Below are positions 26,562 through 35,505 of a DNA stretch of 59,761 bases, in pieces. Source of the DNA: Pseudobdellovibrionaceae bacterium (lineage in GTDB: Bacteria; Bdellovibrionota; Bdellovibrionia; Bdellovibrionales; Bdellovibrionaceae). Under the pieces are notes generated by a model. It worked only from the letters and a program-made list of their open reading frames with translations. It was not told the origin of the DNA and did no database searches. A program made the position numbers and the translations under genes. Position 1 is the stretch's first letter. The number at the start of each line of letters is the position of its first letter. The stretch spans positions 1 to 59,761 of the forward strand of contig JABWCN010000028.1 in assembly GCA_013359135.1 (NCBI GenBank), in the 5' to 3' direction.

Positions 26562-26610
26562 TTGTCATTCCCTAGCTAGATAACTTATAAACTTTAAACT
26601 AAAGTTAAAT

Positions 26611-26643
26611 AAAGCCCACAGACAAAATCTGTGGGCTTTTTAT
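26611..26643 (+). terminator. Strong intrinsic terminator of groESL
   Basis: aaagcccacaga (26611-26622) pairs with tctgtgggcttt (26628-26639) around caaaa, followed by Ts. It is the clearest rho-independent terminator in the window. The IS200-like element begins only about 15 bases further on. Confidence 0.85.
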
Positions 26644-26707
26644 TAATTCATAAAACCACCAGCTTTGCTGGTGGTAAGAGTAATGGCTAAGCCAGAGATT
26701 AGAGGAT

Positions 26708-26750
26708 AAACCTCCCTCCACATCAACCACGATGTAACAAAGGGAGGTTT
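26708..26750 (+). promoter_or_regulatory. Leader hairpin hiding the tnpA ribosome site
   Basis: aaacctccct (26708-26717) pairs perfectly with agggaggttt (26741-26750), covering the GGGAGG site just before the ATG at 26754. An inner acatc/gatgt stem extends it. Repression of tnpA by such a leader hairpin is known for IS200. Confidence 0.7.
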
Positions 26751-26753
26751 TGA

Positions 26754-27188
26754 ATGAAAGAGTTCCAATCACTATCACATGCCACTTGGGAATGTAAATA
26801 CCATGTTGTGTGGATACCAAAATACCGTAGAAAATCAATCTATGCGTATAAGAAAAGAATCATCGTAGATTCGATAAAACGATGGGCAGCAAGTAGAGAT
26901 GTAAAGATTATAGAAGGTTACGCGATGAAAGATCACATCCACTTATGTCTTTCGATCCCACCAAAGTATGCGGTTTCAAGCATTATAGGACTATTAAAGG
27001 GAAAATCAGCATCCGAAGTGATGAGCTACGGCAAGCGAGCTGAAAAGCTAGCACGGGGTCGTCAGTTTTGGGCACGAGGTTATTGCGTTAGTACAGTCGG
27101 ATTAAATGAAGAGGTTGTAAGAAAGTACATACGTGAGCAAGAACGTGAGGATCAAAAACAAGAGCAATTGAAACTACAGTTCTTCTAG
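26754..27188 (+). CDS. tnpA: IS200-type Y1 transposase TnpA
   Basis: A 144-residue single-strand transposase of the HUH/Y1 class, normal length. It starts with HATWECKYHVVWIPKYRRK, typical of the family. The HUH metal site is HIHLCLSIP near residues 62-70, and the nucleophile tyrosine is in RKYIREQE near 125. All key residues are present, so it is possibly active. No tnpB or omega RNA partner is nearby. Confidence 0.93.
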   Translation: MKEFQSLSHATWECKYHVVWIPKYRRKSIYAYKKRIIVDSIKRWAASRDVKIIEGYAMKDHIHLCLSIPPKYAVSSIIGLLKGKSASEVMSYGKRAEKLARGRQFWARGYCVSTVGLNEEVVRKYIREQEREDQKQEQLKLQFF

Positions 27189-27337
27189 AGAACAGGCCCC
27201 TATGGGGCATCGTGAAACCTCCAGTTTACTGGAGGTATTCACTTTAGAAAGTTATCTGATACAAACATTGATGAAGGTAGACGATAGCAAAGACAGTGAT
27301 CTTAGGTTCTCAGCGAGATCACCGTCAAATAATTTAA

Positions 27338-27661
27338 TTAAGGTTGAACTTTTGAACAAAGCCCCCAAAAAACTTGTTCTGTTTCGTAGCTTTTACAGTC
27401 TTTATTTTTAGTCGTATCTACGATTTCGCGGAAAGCTTTAAAAATGTCTTGTTTAAACTGTGATGCATTCTCTAATTCTTTTTCAAGTTTGATAAAATGA
27501 CTCATCACTAACTCCCCATCACATGCGATGTACAAGTTAGGAGTTGTTTTATCCACCTTGTTATAGACAACAACACAACTGGTTTTATCATCATACCCTT
27601 CAGCTTGGGCAAAAGATGTAACAGCTATTATAGCCGCTAATGTAAGAAATATTTGTTTCAT
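27338..27661 (-). CDS. Small secreted hypothetical protein
   Basis: A 107-residue protein with a signal peptide (KQIFLTLAAIIAVTSFAQAEG). The mature part has four cysteines (SCVVVYN, YIACDGEL, KDCKSYE, GLCSKV) that could form two disulphides. The ATG has an AAGGAGAATTT site. No family is recognised. It is transcribed towards the IS200 element, which lies 100 bases past its stop. Confidence 0.6.
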   Translation of the reverse strand: MKQIFLTLAAIIAVTSFAQAEGYDDKTSCVVVYNKVDKTTPNLYIACDGELVMSHFIKLEKELENASQFKQDIFKAFREIVDTTKNKDCKSYETEQVFWGLCSKVQP

Positions 27662-28011
27662 AAATTCTCCTTAGGTTTAATGTTGGAAGGAGTCTATCTT
27701 TAAAAAAAAAAAATTGAATGGGCCAAAGAGCCTAAAATGGGAAAATAAGTGAACTCTAGGTGATATGTGCTACGATTTTAGGCTCTTTAGACAACGATTT
27801 TTATAAATTTTTACAATCTCTATACTTTTATACATCAATCTTATAGTGATTTTATTAGTCACAAACAATTTCAAACTTGCCAAAAAAAAGCCCTAGTACC
27901 AATTTTCTTATCCTTCAAGCCCCTGATCAGAGAATAAAGCAGTAGTCTTAGTATTTTTAGAGTAAACTGAAAGTCGAAATTTTAATAAACTTTTTTACCT
28001 ATTGTTTAAGC
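27662..28011. other. Gene-free interval with an inverted repeat
   Basis: No gene is seen. It contains an A-run at about 27700-27712 and a perfect 14-bp inverted repeat (27725-27788). Confidence 0.35.
27725..27788. repeat. Perfect 14-bp inverted repeat around 36 bases
   Basis: aaagagcctaaaat (27725-27738) and attttaggctcttt (27775-27788) are exact reverse complements. The enclosed 36 bases show no gene. It may be a miniature element, a hairpin transcript or a two-site operator. Confidence 0.6.
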
Positions 28012-29208
28012 TTATTTATTAGCTTTTTCTAGAGCATTTGAAAAATCTCGAACGAAAGCTTTAAGGCTTTTTAGAATACCTTCAGAATTAGTTTCGATCC
28101 ATACAGCATCTTCGGTAGATAAATTTAACCTATCAAATTTACCTTTGAGACTAAAAAGGTAAAGGTAGTACTCATTTAAGTTATCGATTTCTTTTGAGCT
28201 TATACTTTTGGAAATATCAAAGTTAATAAAAGAAGGTAACTTACTTCTAGCAATGAAGTATGTATTTGGATCAATTTTTACAAGACTGAACAATCCAAGT
28301 TGATCAGTAGTTGTTGGACGAAATTTTTTTGCAGCTTCAAATCGTTCTTCTGCACTTCCTTGCTGACTTAGAAAAATAGCTGATGAATCTTCAAATTTCT
28401 TGAATTCGATAACTTCTAACTTATTATTGGGACTCCTTACTAAGTAAAGAAATCTAGGAACACCTTTTGAACCTCCGTTTGCTTTAATTCGATAGGCAAT
28501 ATCTAAAATTTCTAAATTTGGGTTGTATTTTTGTAAAGCAGTTTCAAAATGAAATTTAGAGGTGTTATAGACTTTTTGGATACTTTCTGGGGCTTGAGAT
28601 AAAGGGAAAACATCTTTTTCAATAATCAACTTGTTGTCTTTAACATTTTTTTTGATGAATTTTTCATACAAAACTTGGAAGTCATCAGCTGTTTTTGTTA
28701 GAATTGAGTCAATAAAATCACTAGAAAAAGTTTCTCCAAGAAGACCTTTTAAATAAGCTGTAAAGGCCTTTGATGTGGTATCCACAGATGCAAAACTTTC
28801 ACTATTAACAACGACCTTTGGGAAAAATTTTTTTTGGGAAATTCCTCGAGCTAAATCCAAAGCAAAAGGAATTTGTATTCCAATATCATCAATATCCACT
28901 AAGCCTATTTCTCTTGATCCATTTTTTAATTCAATATCAGCTATATTAAGAACGTGGAAGTCACCAATGCCTATTGAAAAAAGTTTGAATAAGTCTGAAT
29001 ATTCTGGATTGGCTTCGTTTTTTTTAGAAAAATCCCAAAAGAATTTGGGATTTGATCTGAAAGCCATGAATAGATCTCCAGGATATTTATCAAAATTCAC
29101 AATAGGCTTAGGCTGATAATAGACCAGACAGCGGCCTTCAGAAAGTGACAAAAAGTGGAAAGCTACAAAAAATAGACTCAATAAGTTTGATCTAAAGGCT
29201 ATTATCAT
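28012..29208 (-). CDS. DUF2252-like exported protein
   Basis: A 398-residue protein. After a hydrophobic start (SLFFVAFHFLSLSEG, probable signal) the segments MAFRSNPKFFWD, GIGDFHVLNIADIEL and REIGLVDIDDIG match the pattern of DUF2252 proteins (F-x-R, GDxHxxN, then D-x-N/D-D-F), which look like distant kinase-fold proteins. An export signal is unusual for that family. The ATG has a GGAG site. It is a single gene. Biochemical role unknown; family call moderate. Confidence 0.55.
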   Translation of the reverse strand: MIIAFRSNLLSLFFVAFHFLSLSEGRCLVYYQPKPIVNFDKYPGDLFMAFRSNPKFFWDFSKKNEANPEYSDLFKLFSIGIGDFHVLNIADIELKNGSREIGLVDIDDIGIQIPFALDLARGISQKKFFPKVVVNSESFASVDTTSKAFTAYLKGLLGETFSSDFIDSILTKTADDFQVLYEKFIKKNVKDNKLIIEKDVFPLSQAPESIQKVYNTSKFHFETALQKYNPNLEILDIAYRIKANGGSKGVPRFLYLVRSPNNKLEVIEFKKFEDSSAIFLSQQGSAEERFEAAKKFRPTTTDQLGLFSLVKIDPNTYFIARSKLPSFINFDISKSISSKEIDNLNEYYLYLFSLKGKFDRLNLSTEDAVWIETNSEGILKSLKAFVRDFSNALEKANK

Positions 29209-29293
29209 GGGTTTCTCCAGGAGGCTGCGACTTCATTTAGAAAATGCAAACCTCTGGCCAGAAATTAAATTAAAAATGAGTTAAGGTATACCC

Positions 29294-30001
29294 CTATTCG
29301 GTTTGTTTAGTATTTAAAGGTTTTGAATCAGTATTTTTCTTTTCTTTGTCTTTTACTACATTATCAATATCTTTATCTACTTCAGATTTTAAAAGCTCTT
29401 CTGGAATGTTAGTTGGCTTCTCTTGGATAGAGCTTGGTTTTACTTTATAAATTTGACCAGCCTTTACAGCTTGAACTAGTCCTGAAGGGTTGCTATCTTT
29501 TAGTGTTTCAACATCGACGTTTCCGTGAACGACTAAAACCTCTGAAATGAAGTTAGCTCTATCATGTTTAACAATGAAATCAGTGCCACGAACTCCAGCG
29601 ATGATGACAGGAGTTTTAATTATGAATTTATTTTTTTCTCCATCATATTTTTCTTTTACATCTGTGCGAACTTTTCCTGATTCCAAAGAAAGTTCAACAT
29701 TTTTTATTAAGTTTTTATGGTCATTTTCATATTTTTTTATGATCACTTTTGAGTTCTCAGAAATATTAATGATATTTCTATCTGTCATGACTATTTTTAC
29801 AAAACCGCCAGCAGCTGTTTCAATACTGTCTCCTTGAAAAATTCTTGTTCCTACTTTTATAGTCTCTTTTTTTTCGGATGGTTCCTGAGTTGAGATTCTT
29901 TCTGCCTGACCGCGAACAATCATGGCTTTTCCATGGTAAGCCTTAGCAAAGTGTAAAAAAAATAAAGACGAGATAGCAATTATTTTTAAAGCAGGGTTCA
30001 T
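29294..30001 (-). CDS. Secreted FecR-domain protein
   Basis: A 235-residue protein with a signal peptide (ALKIIAISSLFFLHFAKAYHG). Residues about 25-175 are a FecR domain: GTRIFQGDSIETAAGG, SLESGKVRTDV, then FIIKTPVIIAGVRGTDF, the hallmark block. The charged tail (DKDIDNVVKDKEKKN) is disordered. Unlike iron-regulator FecR it has no membrane helix or sigma factor partner here, so it is more likely a periplasmic structural or envelope protein. It follows the outer-membrane protein gene by 31 bases on the same strand, so they are co-transcribed. Confidence 0.8.
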   Translation of the reverse strand: MNPALKIIAISSLFFLHFAKAYHGKAMIVRGQAERISTQEPSEKKETIKVGTRIFQGDSIETAAGGFVKIVMTDRNIINISENSKVIIKKYENDHKNLIKNVELSLESGKVRTDVKEKYDGEKNKFIIKTPVIIAGVRGTDFIVKHDRANFISEVLVVHGNVDVETLKDSNPSGLVQAVKAGQIYKVKPSSIQEKPTNIPEELLKSEVDKDIDNVVKDKEKKNTDSKPLNTKQTE

Positions 30002-30032
30002 ATAGGTCCTTTTTTAAGTGTTAAAATTTTTA

Positions 30033-31541
30033 TTAAAACGAGTATTCGATTCCAGCTAATGTGCTGGTCATTTTATGACTAGCGCTATTTATAGGGTCAC
30101 TTCTTTGACCACTTAGAGCATCGAAATCAGCTGCATAATATTCAAACCCTAATTCAAAAACGTATGAAAGGCGTTTTGATTTTAAATATTTTACTGATAA
30201 ACCAAAATCATTAATTTGAACACCTGAAGAGTTTGCTGAAGCCGAATCACTCAAACTTTTAGAAATAAAGTAATTGAAAAAAAGCCCTAAATCGACAGGA
30301 ATTTCATCAGATATTGGAAATTGACCATTAAAACCTACAAGCATTCCACCAAATGAATGAGACGAAAGTGTAACAGGAGCGCTCGTATCTACGCTTGCCT
30401 GAAATTGCCCAAGACCAAAGGCAACCTGAAAGGTAGGAGATCTGATCCCACTTTGAAGTTGATAGTTGTATTTCGCTTTTATTTGGTACTGACTGAGGCT
30501 TGAGTTAATACTTCCCGGGGTGGATCCATCGAGTGGATTTGTTAACTTAAGAGATGTTTGCCGAATAAAGAGTTCTAGGTGGAAATCTTGATTTAGCCAG
30601 AGCTCGCCTTGGGCTTTTATTGTTGGTGAAAACCACTGACCAACAGTTTTCGCTCCAGCAGAAAGAAAACTCAAATTTTGGTTATACTGAATGAGACCAC
30701 CTAAGACAGACAATCTACCGTACTGAGGATCTTCTGTTGGTACCCATTCCTGAGGTGTTTCTCCGATGACAACAGGACTGTCTGCTCTGTTTTGCAGTTC
30801 CTTAGTGTCAGTAGCAAGTTTAATATCTAGTTTTGAAAATTCAAGTTTTGTAAGTTTTTGAATTGAGTTTAATTCTCTTTCATATAGAATTTTTCCAAAA
30901 CTTAAATAATCATCAGCTTTTGTGATTAGTATTTTTCCAAGTACTTCCTTTTCTGCTGAAATATATTGAAATGTTTTTGGGTGAGATTTTATCTTAGTAA
31001 TAAGTATAGCTAAAATCTCTGACCCCTCTTTTAAACCATGGGTTTTACCTATGTTTAAAGTCAATTGCTCGTTGTTACGACTTAGAACAATACCACTGTA
31101 TGGTACTTTCTTTTTTAGATTATTAAAAAGAGCTTGATACTGTATCAGTACTTTGTGAGTTTCGAAAACATCGGGTAAATCTACAGAGTCATAAAAGTTT
31201 AAGTCAGTCTTTTTGTTTACGATAAACTGTAGTTTAATTGTCATTGATTTAGGATTCTTAGTAAGCCTTGAAGTGATAATAAGATCAGCTTTTTTTTGTT
31301 CATCCGTAAGGTCCCATTGATGTTCTTGTTGAATTTGGTTTTTAATTAATTCTTCGGCTTTGCTAGCATATATTTGATTCATGTTGTCAGTGAAGGGTTG
31401 AATATAAACGCTAGAAATATGAAGTAGATTATCGTCTTTGCTTATATAAGCCGCTTGCAAGGATTTACCACAAAGAAAAATACTGATGAGCGTAAAATTA
31501 AAATAGGGTGTAAATTTAGACCAAATAGTAGTTATAAACAT
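30033..31541 (-). CDS. Outer-membrane beta-barrel protein with periplasmic N-domain
   Basis: A 502-residue protein. The hydrophobic start (FNFTLISIFLCGKSLQA) is a signal peptide. Residues about 40-240 are a soluble alpha/beta region. From about 265 onward, alternating amphipathic strands (GRLSVLGGLIQYNQ through HKMTSTLAGIEYSF) end in phenylalanine, the usual C-terminal signature for barrel assembly. It is first in an operon with the FecR-domain gene, suggesting a joint envelope role. No known porin or transporter family is recognised. Confidence 0.65.
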   Translation of the reverse strand: MFITTIWSKFTPYFNFTLISIFLCGKSLQAAYISKDDNLLHISSVYIQPFTDNMNQIYASKAEELIKNQIQQEHQWDLTDEQKKADLIITSRLTKNPKSMTIKLQFIVNKKTDLNFYDSVDLPDVFETHKVLIQYQALFNNLKKKVPYSGIVLSRNNEQLTLNIGKTHGLKEGSEILAILITKIKSHPKTFQYISAEKEVLGKILITKADDYLSFGKILYERELNSIQKLTKLEFSKLDIKLATDTKELQNRADSPVVIGETPQEWVPTEDPQYGRLSVLGGLIQYNQNLSFLSAGAKTVGQWFSPTIKAQGELWLNQDFHLELFIRQTSLKLTNPLDGSTPGSINSSLSQYQIKAKYNYQLQSGIRSPTFQVAFGLGQFQASVDTSAPVTLSSHSFGGMLVGFNGQFPISDEIPVDLGLFFNYFISKSLSDSASANSSGVQINDFGLSVKYLKSKRLSYVFELGFEYYAADFDALSGQRSDPINSASHKMTSTLAGIEYSF

Positions 31542-31671
31542 ATAGTTATTTTCTAGTTTAATTGTTCTTAGGTCAAATTAGCAAATTTAAGTTTATGGGC
31601 TTGGGTCCAGATATTTGCTGAACATTGTTTGCTATATTTCTTTAGTTCCTGAAATAGTTCAAAATGACATC

Positions 31672-32067
31672 ATGATTAGATATGCTATTGCAGATGATGC
31701 GTTATTCGTTCACGAACTTATTAAGAATATAATTCCAGATGAAAATTTTATGTTTGTTGGTTCTGCCATTAATGGTAATGAGGCTGTTGAGTTAGTAAAA
31801 AAAAATCTTCCTGATCTTTTGTTCCTAGACTATGTAATGCCATTGAAAAATGGGATTGATGTTGCAAGAGAAGTTAAGGTTATTTGGCCGGAATTAAAAA
31901 TTATAGGTATTTCAACAATTGATGACCAGAAAATTATTTCAGAATCTTATAAGGCTGGTGTGGATGAATTTGTGGAAAAGCCTTTTACTAAAGATAGTTT
32001 ATTTGAAGCTTTAAAGAAAATTGGAATAGAGACTTTAAGAACACAAAGGGAAGTTTATGATAAGTGA
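31672..32067 (+). CDS. CheY-like single-domain response regulator
   Basis: 131 residues from the ATG at 31672. Receiver domain only: acidic pair in IADDALF near residue 7, phospho-acceptor aspartate in LFLDYVMP near 52, Thr/Ser in GISTIDD near 80, and lysine in VEKPFTK near 102. No output domain, so it acts through protein contacts. A TTG start at 31615 would add an odd 19-residue leader and is less likely. It overlaps the next gene by 11 bases. No histidine kinase is near. Confidence 0.88.
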   Translation: MIRYAIADDALFVHELIKNIIPDENFMFVGSAINGNEAVELVKKNLPDLLFLDYVMPLKNGIDVAREVKVIWPELKIIGISTIDDQKIISESYKAGVDEFVEKPFTKDSLFEALKKIGIETLRTQREVYDK

Positions 32068-32323
32068 TATTTTGTTTGTGATAAAAACTCTTGTTTTGAG
32101 TCTACTTATTGTAGCGGTGTTGCAAATAAAGGTAAAAGATGTGACCGTTGAGTCCAGGGTAACGACTTGGTTTTATAGCTCTTCGGTACCAAAGCATATT
32201 CAAGCAGCAGCCTCTGGAGGAGCTTTAGCTATTGAGAATGCTTTCAAGTACAGTAAAGAAAGTCTTCGCAATTTATTCTCTAGCTCCTCTAGGAACTCTT
32301 CAGCAGTTCTCTCTGAAAAGTAA
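32057..32323 (+). CDS. Small membrane protein coupled to the response regulator
   Basis: An 88-residue protein with one N-terminal hydrophobic helix (ILFVIKTLVLSLLIVAVLQI) followed by a Ser-rich soluble tail. It starts inside the last codons of the response regulator gene, so translation is coupled. It may tether or be controlled by that regulator (inference from overlap only). No family is recognised. Confidence 0.55.
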   Translation: MISDILFVIKTLVLSLLIVAVLQIKVKDVTVESRVTTWFYSSSVPKHIQAAASGGALAIENAFKYSKESLRNLFSSSSRNSSAVLSEK

Positions 32324-32369
32324 TTCTATAAATTACAACTTTTAGAAACTTGAAAAATGTAATTAAGAT

Positions 32370-32552
32370 TTATTTTGCCTTATCTTCAGATTTAACTTGA
32401 GAATAAGTCAAGTTAGTCGCGGACAAACCTTTTAGTGAAGAACCTCTAGTTAAAGTTCCGTTTTTATTTCCAAAAGTGTTATCAGCTAAAGGGCATGCAA
32501 AAGAGAAAGTAGCTGATAATGATAATACTAAAGCGATGATTAAGTGTTTCAT
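32370..32552 (-). CDS. Very small secreted protein
   Basis: A 60-residue protein with a clean signal peptide (KHLIIALVLSLSATFSFA) and a 41-residue mature part with one cysteine right after the predicted cut (CPLADNTFG). The ATG has a strong AAGGAGACAACC site. It resembles the many tiny secreted proteins of Bdellovibrio-type genomes. Function unknown. A lipoprotein is less likely, since the residues before Cys (FSFA) are not a standard lipobox. Confidence 0.6.
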   Translation of the reverse strand: MKHLIIALVLSLSATFSFACPLADNTFGNKNGTLTRGSSLKGLSATNLTYSQVKSEDKAK

Positions 32553-32739
32553 GGTTGTCTCCTTTTTGTATGAAACTTTATACTTTTAGATCATTGCGAG
32601 ACGCGTGCCAGAGACAATCAAATCGAGACAGAAAAATTGACTGAATTTCAACAACTTAGAAATGTTTCACTTTGAGATACCGACTAAAGTTAATACATGT
32701 GTTGATCTGAAATGGTCAAAGTGAGATATTCAAGATGAT

Positions 32740-33507
32740 ATGAAAAAAAAATACTTATTAATTATTCCTGCTATTATTGTTGTTAGTGTTGTTCTATTTA
32801 AATGGAACCAAAATAAAAAAAGCTATGAACTTGTAAAGCCTAAAATAGGCCCTATTACTGAAGTTATTTATGGCTTAGGAACTGTGGAGAGCTTTCATAA
32901 GTTCAATTTTAAACCAGGTGTTGGAAAAACTCTGAATGAAATCTATGTGCAAGAAGGGGATAAAGTTTCTAAAGGAACAAAACTATTACGTTTTGAAGAT
33001 GGTCCAACAGTTATTAGTCCATTTCCTGGTACTGTACTGAGTATTCCTTTTCATATGGGGGAGAATGTTTTTGCAGATCGAACAGTGATAACCGTTGAAG
33101 ATCTTGAAAAGCTATATATAGAGTCAAAATTGGATCAGGTTGCTAGTTTGCGTGTAAAAAAAGGCATGAAGGCAAAAATTTCTTTTGAAAATTTGCGTAA
33201 CGAAAAAATTGAAGGTGAAGTAACAACTCTTTATCCTTCAGAAGGACAATTCATTGCCAAAGTAGAAGTTAAAAAATTTCCACCAGAGATTTTACCAGGA
33301 ATGACTGCTGATGTGGCTATTGAAATTGCTACCAAGGAAAAAGCTTTAATTATTCCAGTAAAAGCAATTAGTAATAAAATGATTACTCTTGTGAGAGGTA
33401 ACGAAAAAATTAAACATGAGACTAAACTTGGAATTATGGATCAAGAATGGGTCGAAGAGATCTCTGGAGAAATTAAAGAGAGTGATCAGGTTTTAGTAAA
33501 AAAATAA
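32740..33507 (+). CDS. Periplasmic adaptor (membrane fusion protein) of an ABC exporter
   Basis: A 255-residue protein with an N-terminal membrane anchor (YLLIIPAIIVVSVVLF), then the split biotinyl-lipoyl domain (FKPGVGKTLNEIYVQEGDKV, and VISPFPGTVLSIPFHMGENV) and a beta-barrel domain (SKLDQVASLRVKKGMKAKI). It is short for MacA and lacks the long coiled-coil hairpin. First of three co-directional genes with an FtsX-type permease and a LolD/MacB-type ATPase, so it probably links the pump across the periplasm. Confidence 0.85.
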   Translation: MKKKYLLIIPAIIVVSVVLFKWNQNKKSYELVKPKIGPITEVIYGLGTVESFHKFNFKPGVGKTLNEIYVQEGDKVSKGTKLLRFEDGPTVISPFPGTVLSIPFHMGENVFADRTVITVEDLEKLYIESKLDQVASLRVKKGMKAKISFENLRNEKIEGEVTTLYPSEGQFIAKVEVKKFPPEILPGMTADVAIEIATKEKALIIPVKAISNKMITLVRGNEKIKHETKLGIMDQEWVEEISGEIKESDQVLVKK

Positions 33508-33547
33508 TTTTAGAGGCTAGATTTATTTCCAGCCAAGCGAGTAAAGC

Positions 33548-34783
33548 ATGCTTTTTTTGGCATTTAGACATATTTTTGCAAGACCAAAACAAAGTTTACT
33601 GACTTTGTTAGGTGTGGCTTTGGGAACAACGGCTTTTATTACTTTTGCGGCTATCATGACAGGTTTTCAATCTTTTATTATAGATCAGCTGGTGAATAAT
33701 GATGCTTATGTTAAAATTAGTGCCAAAGAGAAAATGGTCACAGAAAAAGATTTGAATGAAAGTTTATTCAAAGACAAAATCCATACTTTTTGGACAACGA
33801 GTCCATCTGGTAGGCAAGAGTCTGCCAAGATAAATTACCCTTTGGGCTGGTATAAGAAACTAGATAATGACTCGCGAGTGGTTGCATACACTCCATTAAT
33901 TGGAGCGATGGTCTTGTATATTAAAGGTGGGATTAGCATAAGTGGTAAGCTTCAAGGAGTAGATCCGATATCCCAAGTTAAAGTAACTAATATCATGAAT
34001 TATATTATTGCTGGTGATTATCAAAGTCTTTCTGGAGGTGGAAATAAAATCATAATTGGGCAGGGACTATTGGGAAAGATGGGAGCAAAGCTGAATGATA
34101 GTATTTTAATTTCAGTGGGAAAAGCGGACCCGATTCCTTTCAAAGTTAGTGGGGTGTTTAAAACTGGGATCATGACTTTAGATGATACCTTTGGTTATGC
34201 TTATATCAGAGACGTTCAGAGGGCATTATCTCGCCCTAGTGAAATAACCGACATAGCAATTCGTTTAACCGATGTTTCTGAGTCCTTAGGTTTTGCCGAT
34301 GAATACGGCGAGTTTACTGACGAAAAAGTACAAAGTTGGGAGCAAAGTAACGCAAATATTTTAAGTGTATTTAGTTTACAAAATTTTATTAGAACCTTTA
34401 TCACCATTGCAATAATGATTGTAGCGTCGTTTGGTATTTATAATATTTTAAATATTTTAGTGAATCAAAAAAGAAAAGACATTGGCATTCTACGAAGCTT
34501 TGGTTATGACGCCGGAGAAATTCAGAATTTATTTATGATTCAAGGACTTTTTCTTGGAATCACGGGTGGTATCATCGGTTTATTTTTTGGGTTTGTCATG
34601 AGTCTTTATTTAAGTACTTTAAGAATTGGGGGCATGACTGATAAGCTAATGATCAATTTTTCATTAGAGCTTTACTCTATGGGTATTTTGATGGCGGTGG
34701 CGGCTTCCGTAATTTCTTCGTATTTGCCAGCAAGAGCTGCAGGGAAATTAAATCCTATTGATATTGTAAGAAGTGGTGAGTAA
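33548..34783 (+). CDS. FtsX/MacB-type ABC transporter permease
   Basis: A 411-residue protein. The first helix is near residues 15-40 (LLTLLGVALGTTAFITFAAI), a large periplasmic MacB-type domain follows (about 40-275), then three helices (about 285-305, 330-360, 372-395), the type VII ABC exporter layout. Conserved NILVNQKRKDIGILRSFG and PARAAGKLNPIDIVR segments match LolC/MacB families. It ends one base before the ATPase start. Acts as a mechanotransmission pump or lipoprotein-type exporter; substrate unknown. Confidence 0.9.
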   Translation: MLFLAFRHIFARPKQSLLTLLGVALGTTAFITFAAIMTGFQSFIIDQLVNNDAYVKISAKEKMVTEKDLNESLFKDKIHTFWTTSPSGRQESAKINYPLGWYKKLDNDSRVVAYTPLIGAMVLYIKGGISISGKLQGVDPISQVKVTNIMNYIIAGDYQSLSGGGNKIIIGQGLLGKMGAKLNDSILISVGKADPIPFKVSGVFKTGIMTLDDTFGYAYIRDVQRALSRPSEITDIAIRLTDVSESLGFADEYGEFTDEKVQSWEQSNANILSVFSLQNFIRTFITIAIMIVASFGIYNILNILVNQKRKDIGILRSFGYDAGEIQNLFMIQGLFLGITGGIIGLFFGFVMSLYLSTLRIGGMTDKLMINFSLELYSMGILMAVAASVISSYLPARAAGKLNPIDIVRSGE

Positions 34784-35449
34784 ATGATTAAAGTGAATAA
34801 TATAAAAAAATCCTTTGGTGAACCACCTATTGAAGTTTTACATGGAATTAGTTTTGAAATACCTGAAAAGCAGTTTGTCTCTATTACAGGAAAATCAGGG
34901 TCAGGGAAATCAACTTTGCTTTATTCCATGAGCACCTTGGACCATCCAACGAGTGGAGAAGTTTTTTTTGATGGTGTTGAAATAGCTTCAATGTCTGATA
35001 AAGAAGTGCATGAATTTCGTAATCTTAAAATGGGTTTTATTTTTCAGTTTCACTATTTATTACCTGAACTTTCAGCCCTAGAAAATGTATTAATGCCAGC
35101 TAGGAGAACAGGGCAGCATACGGTAAGATATCAACGTGGTGTAGAACTGCTAACACAGTTTGGATTAAGTAATAAACTAGATCGTTTACCCAAACAGTTG
35201 TCTGGTGGAGAACAACAGAGAGTGGCTATTGCCAGAGCTTTAATTCAAGAACCAAAGTATGTGTTTGCTGACGAGCCAACAGGTAATTTGGATTCAACTA
35301 ATGGTGAAATTGTAATGAATCTCCTTAAGACAGCTACTAGAGATGGCAATACCACTGTCATTTATGTAACCCATGACCCTGATTTTGCTGCTCTAGCCGA
35401 CAAGAGAATTGTTTTAAAAGATGGAAACCTAAGTGCAACTGAATTTTAG
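34784..35449 (+). CDS. ABC transporter ATPase (LolD/MacB type)
   Basis: A 221-residue protein: Walker A GKSGSGKST near residue 38, Q-loop FQFHYLLPE near 88, signature LSGGEQQRV near 139, Walker B FADEPTGNLDS near 163, H-loop VTHDPDFA near 196. All intact. It starts immediately after the permease stop (adjacent TAA-ATG), so the two are coupled. Energises the exporter encoded by the two genes upstream. Confidence 0.95.
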   Translation: MIKVNNIKKSFGEPPIEVLHGISFEIPEKQFVSITGKSGSGKSTLLYSMSTLDHPTSGEVFFDGVEIASMSDKEVHEFRNLKMGFIFQFHYLLPELSALENVLMPARRTGQHTVRYQRGVELLTQFGLSNKLDRLPKQLSGGEQQRVAIARALIQEPKYVFADEPTGNLDSTNGEIVMNLLKTATRDGNTTVIYVTHDPDFAALADKRIVLKDGNLSATEF

Positions 35450-35505
35450 GTACAGTTCTTGTATTTAAAAAATAAAATAGAGAAATAGGGTAAAGTCGAT
35501 AAAGT

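Larger units (their letters stand above)
26655..27237 (+). mobile_element. IS200-like element (IS200/IS605 family, tnpA only)
   Basis: The left end has a subterminal hairpin (accaccagc ttt gctggtggt, 26655-26675) and the right end has another (acctccag ttta ctggaggt, 27218-27237), plus gcccc tat ggggc at 27197-27209. Between them lies one Y1-type transposase gene and no tnpB. There are no inverted terminal repeats, as expected for IS200. The precise cleavage sites lie a few bases outside these hairpins and cannot be set. It inserted just after the groESL terminator. Confidence 0.8.
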
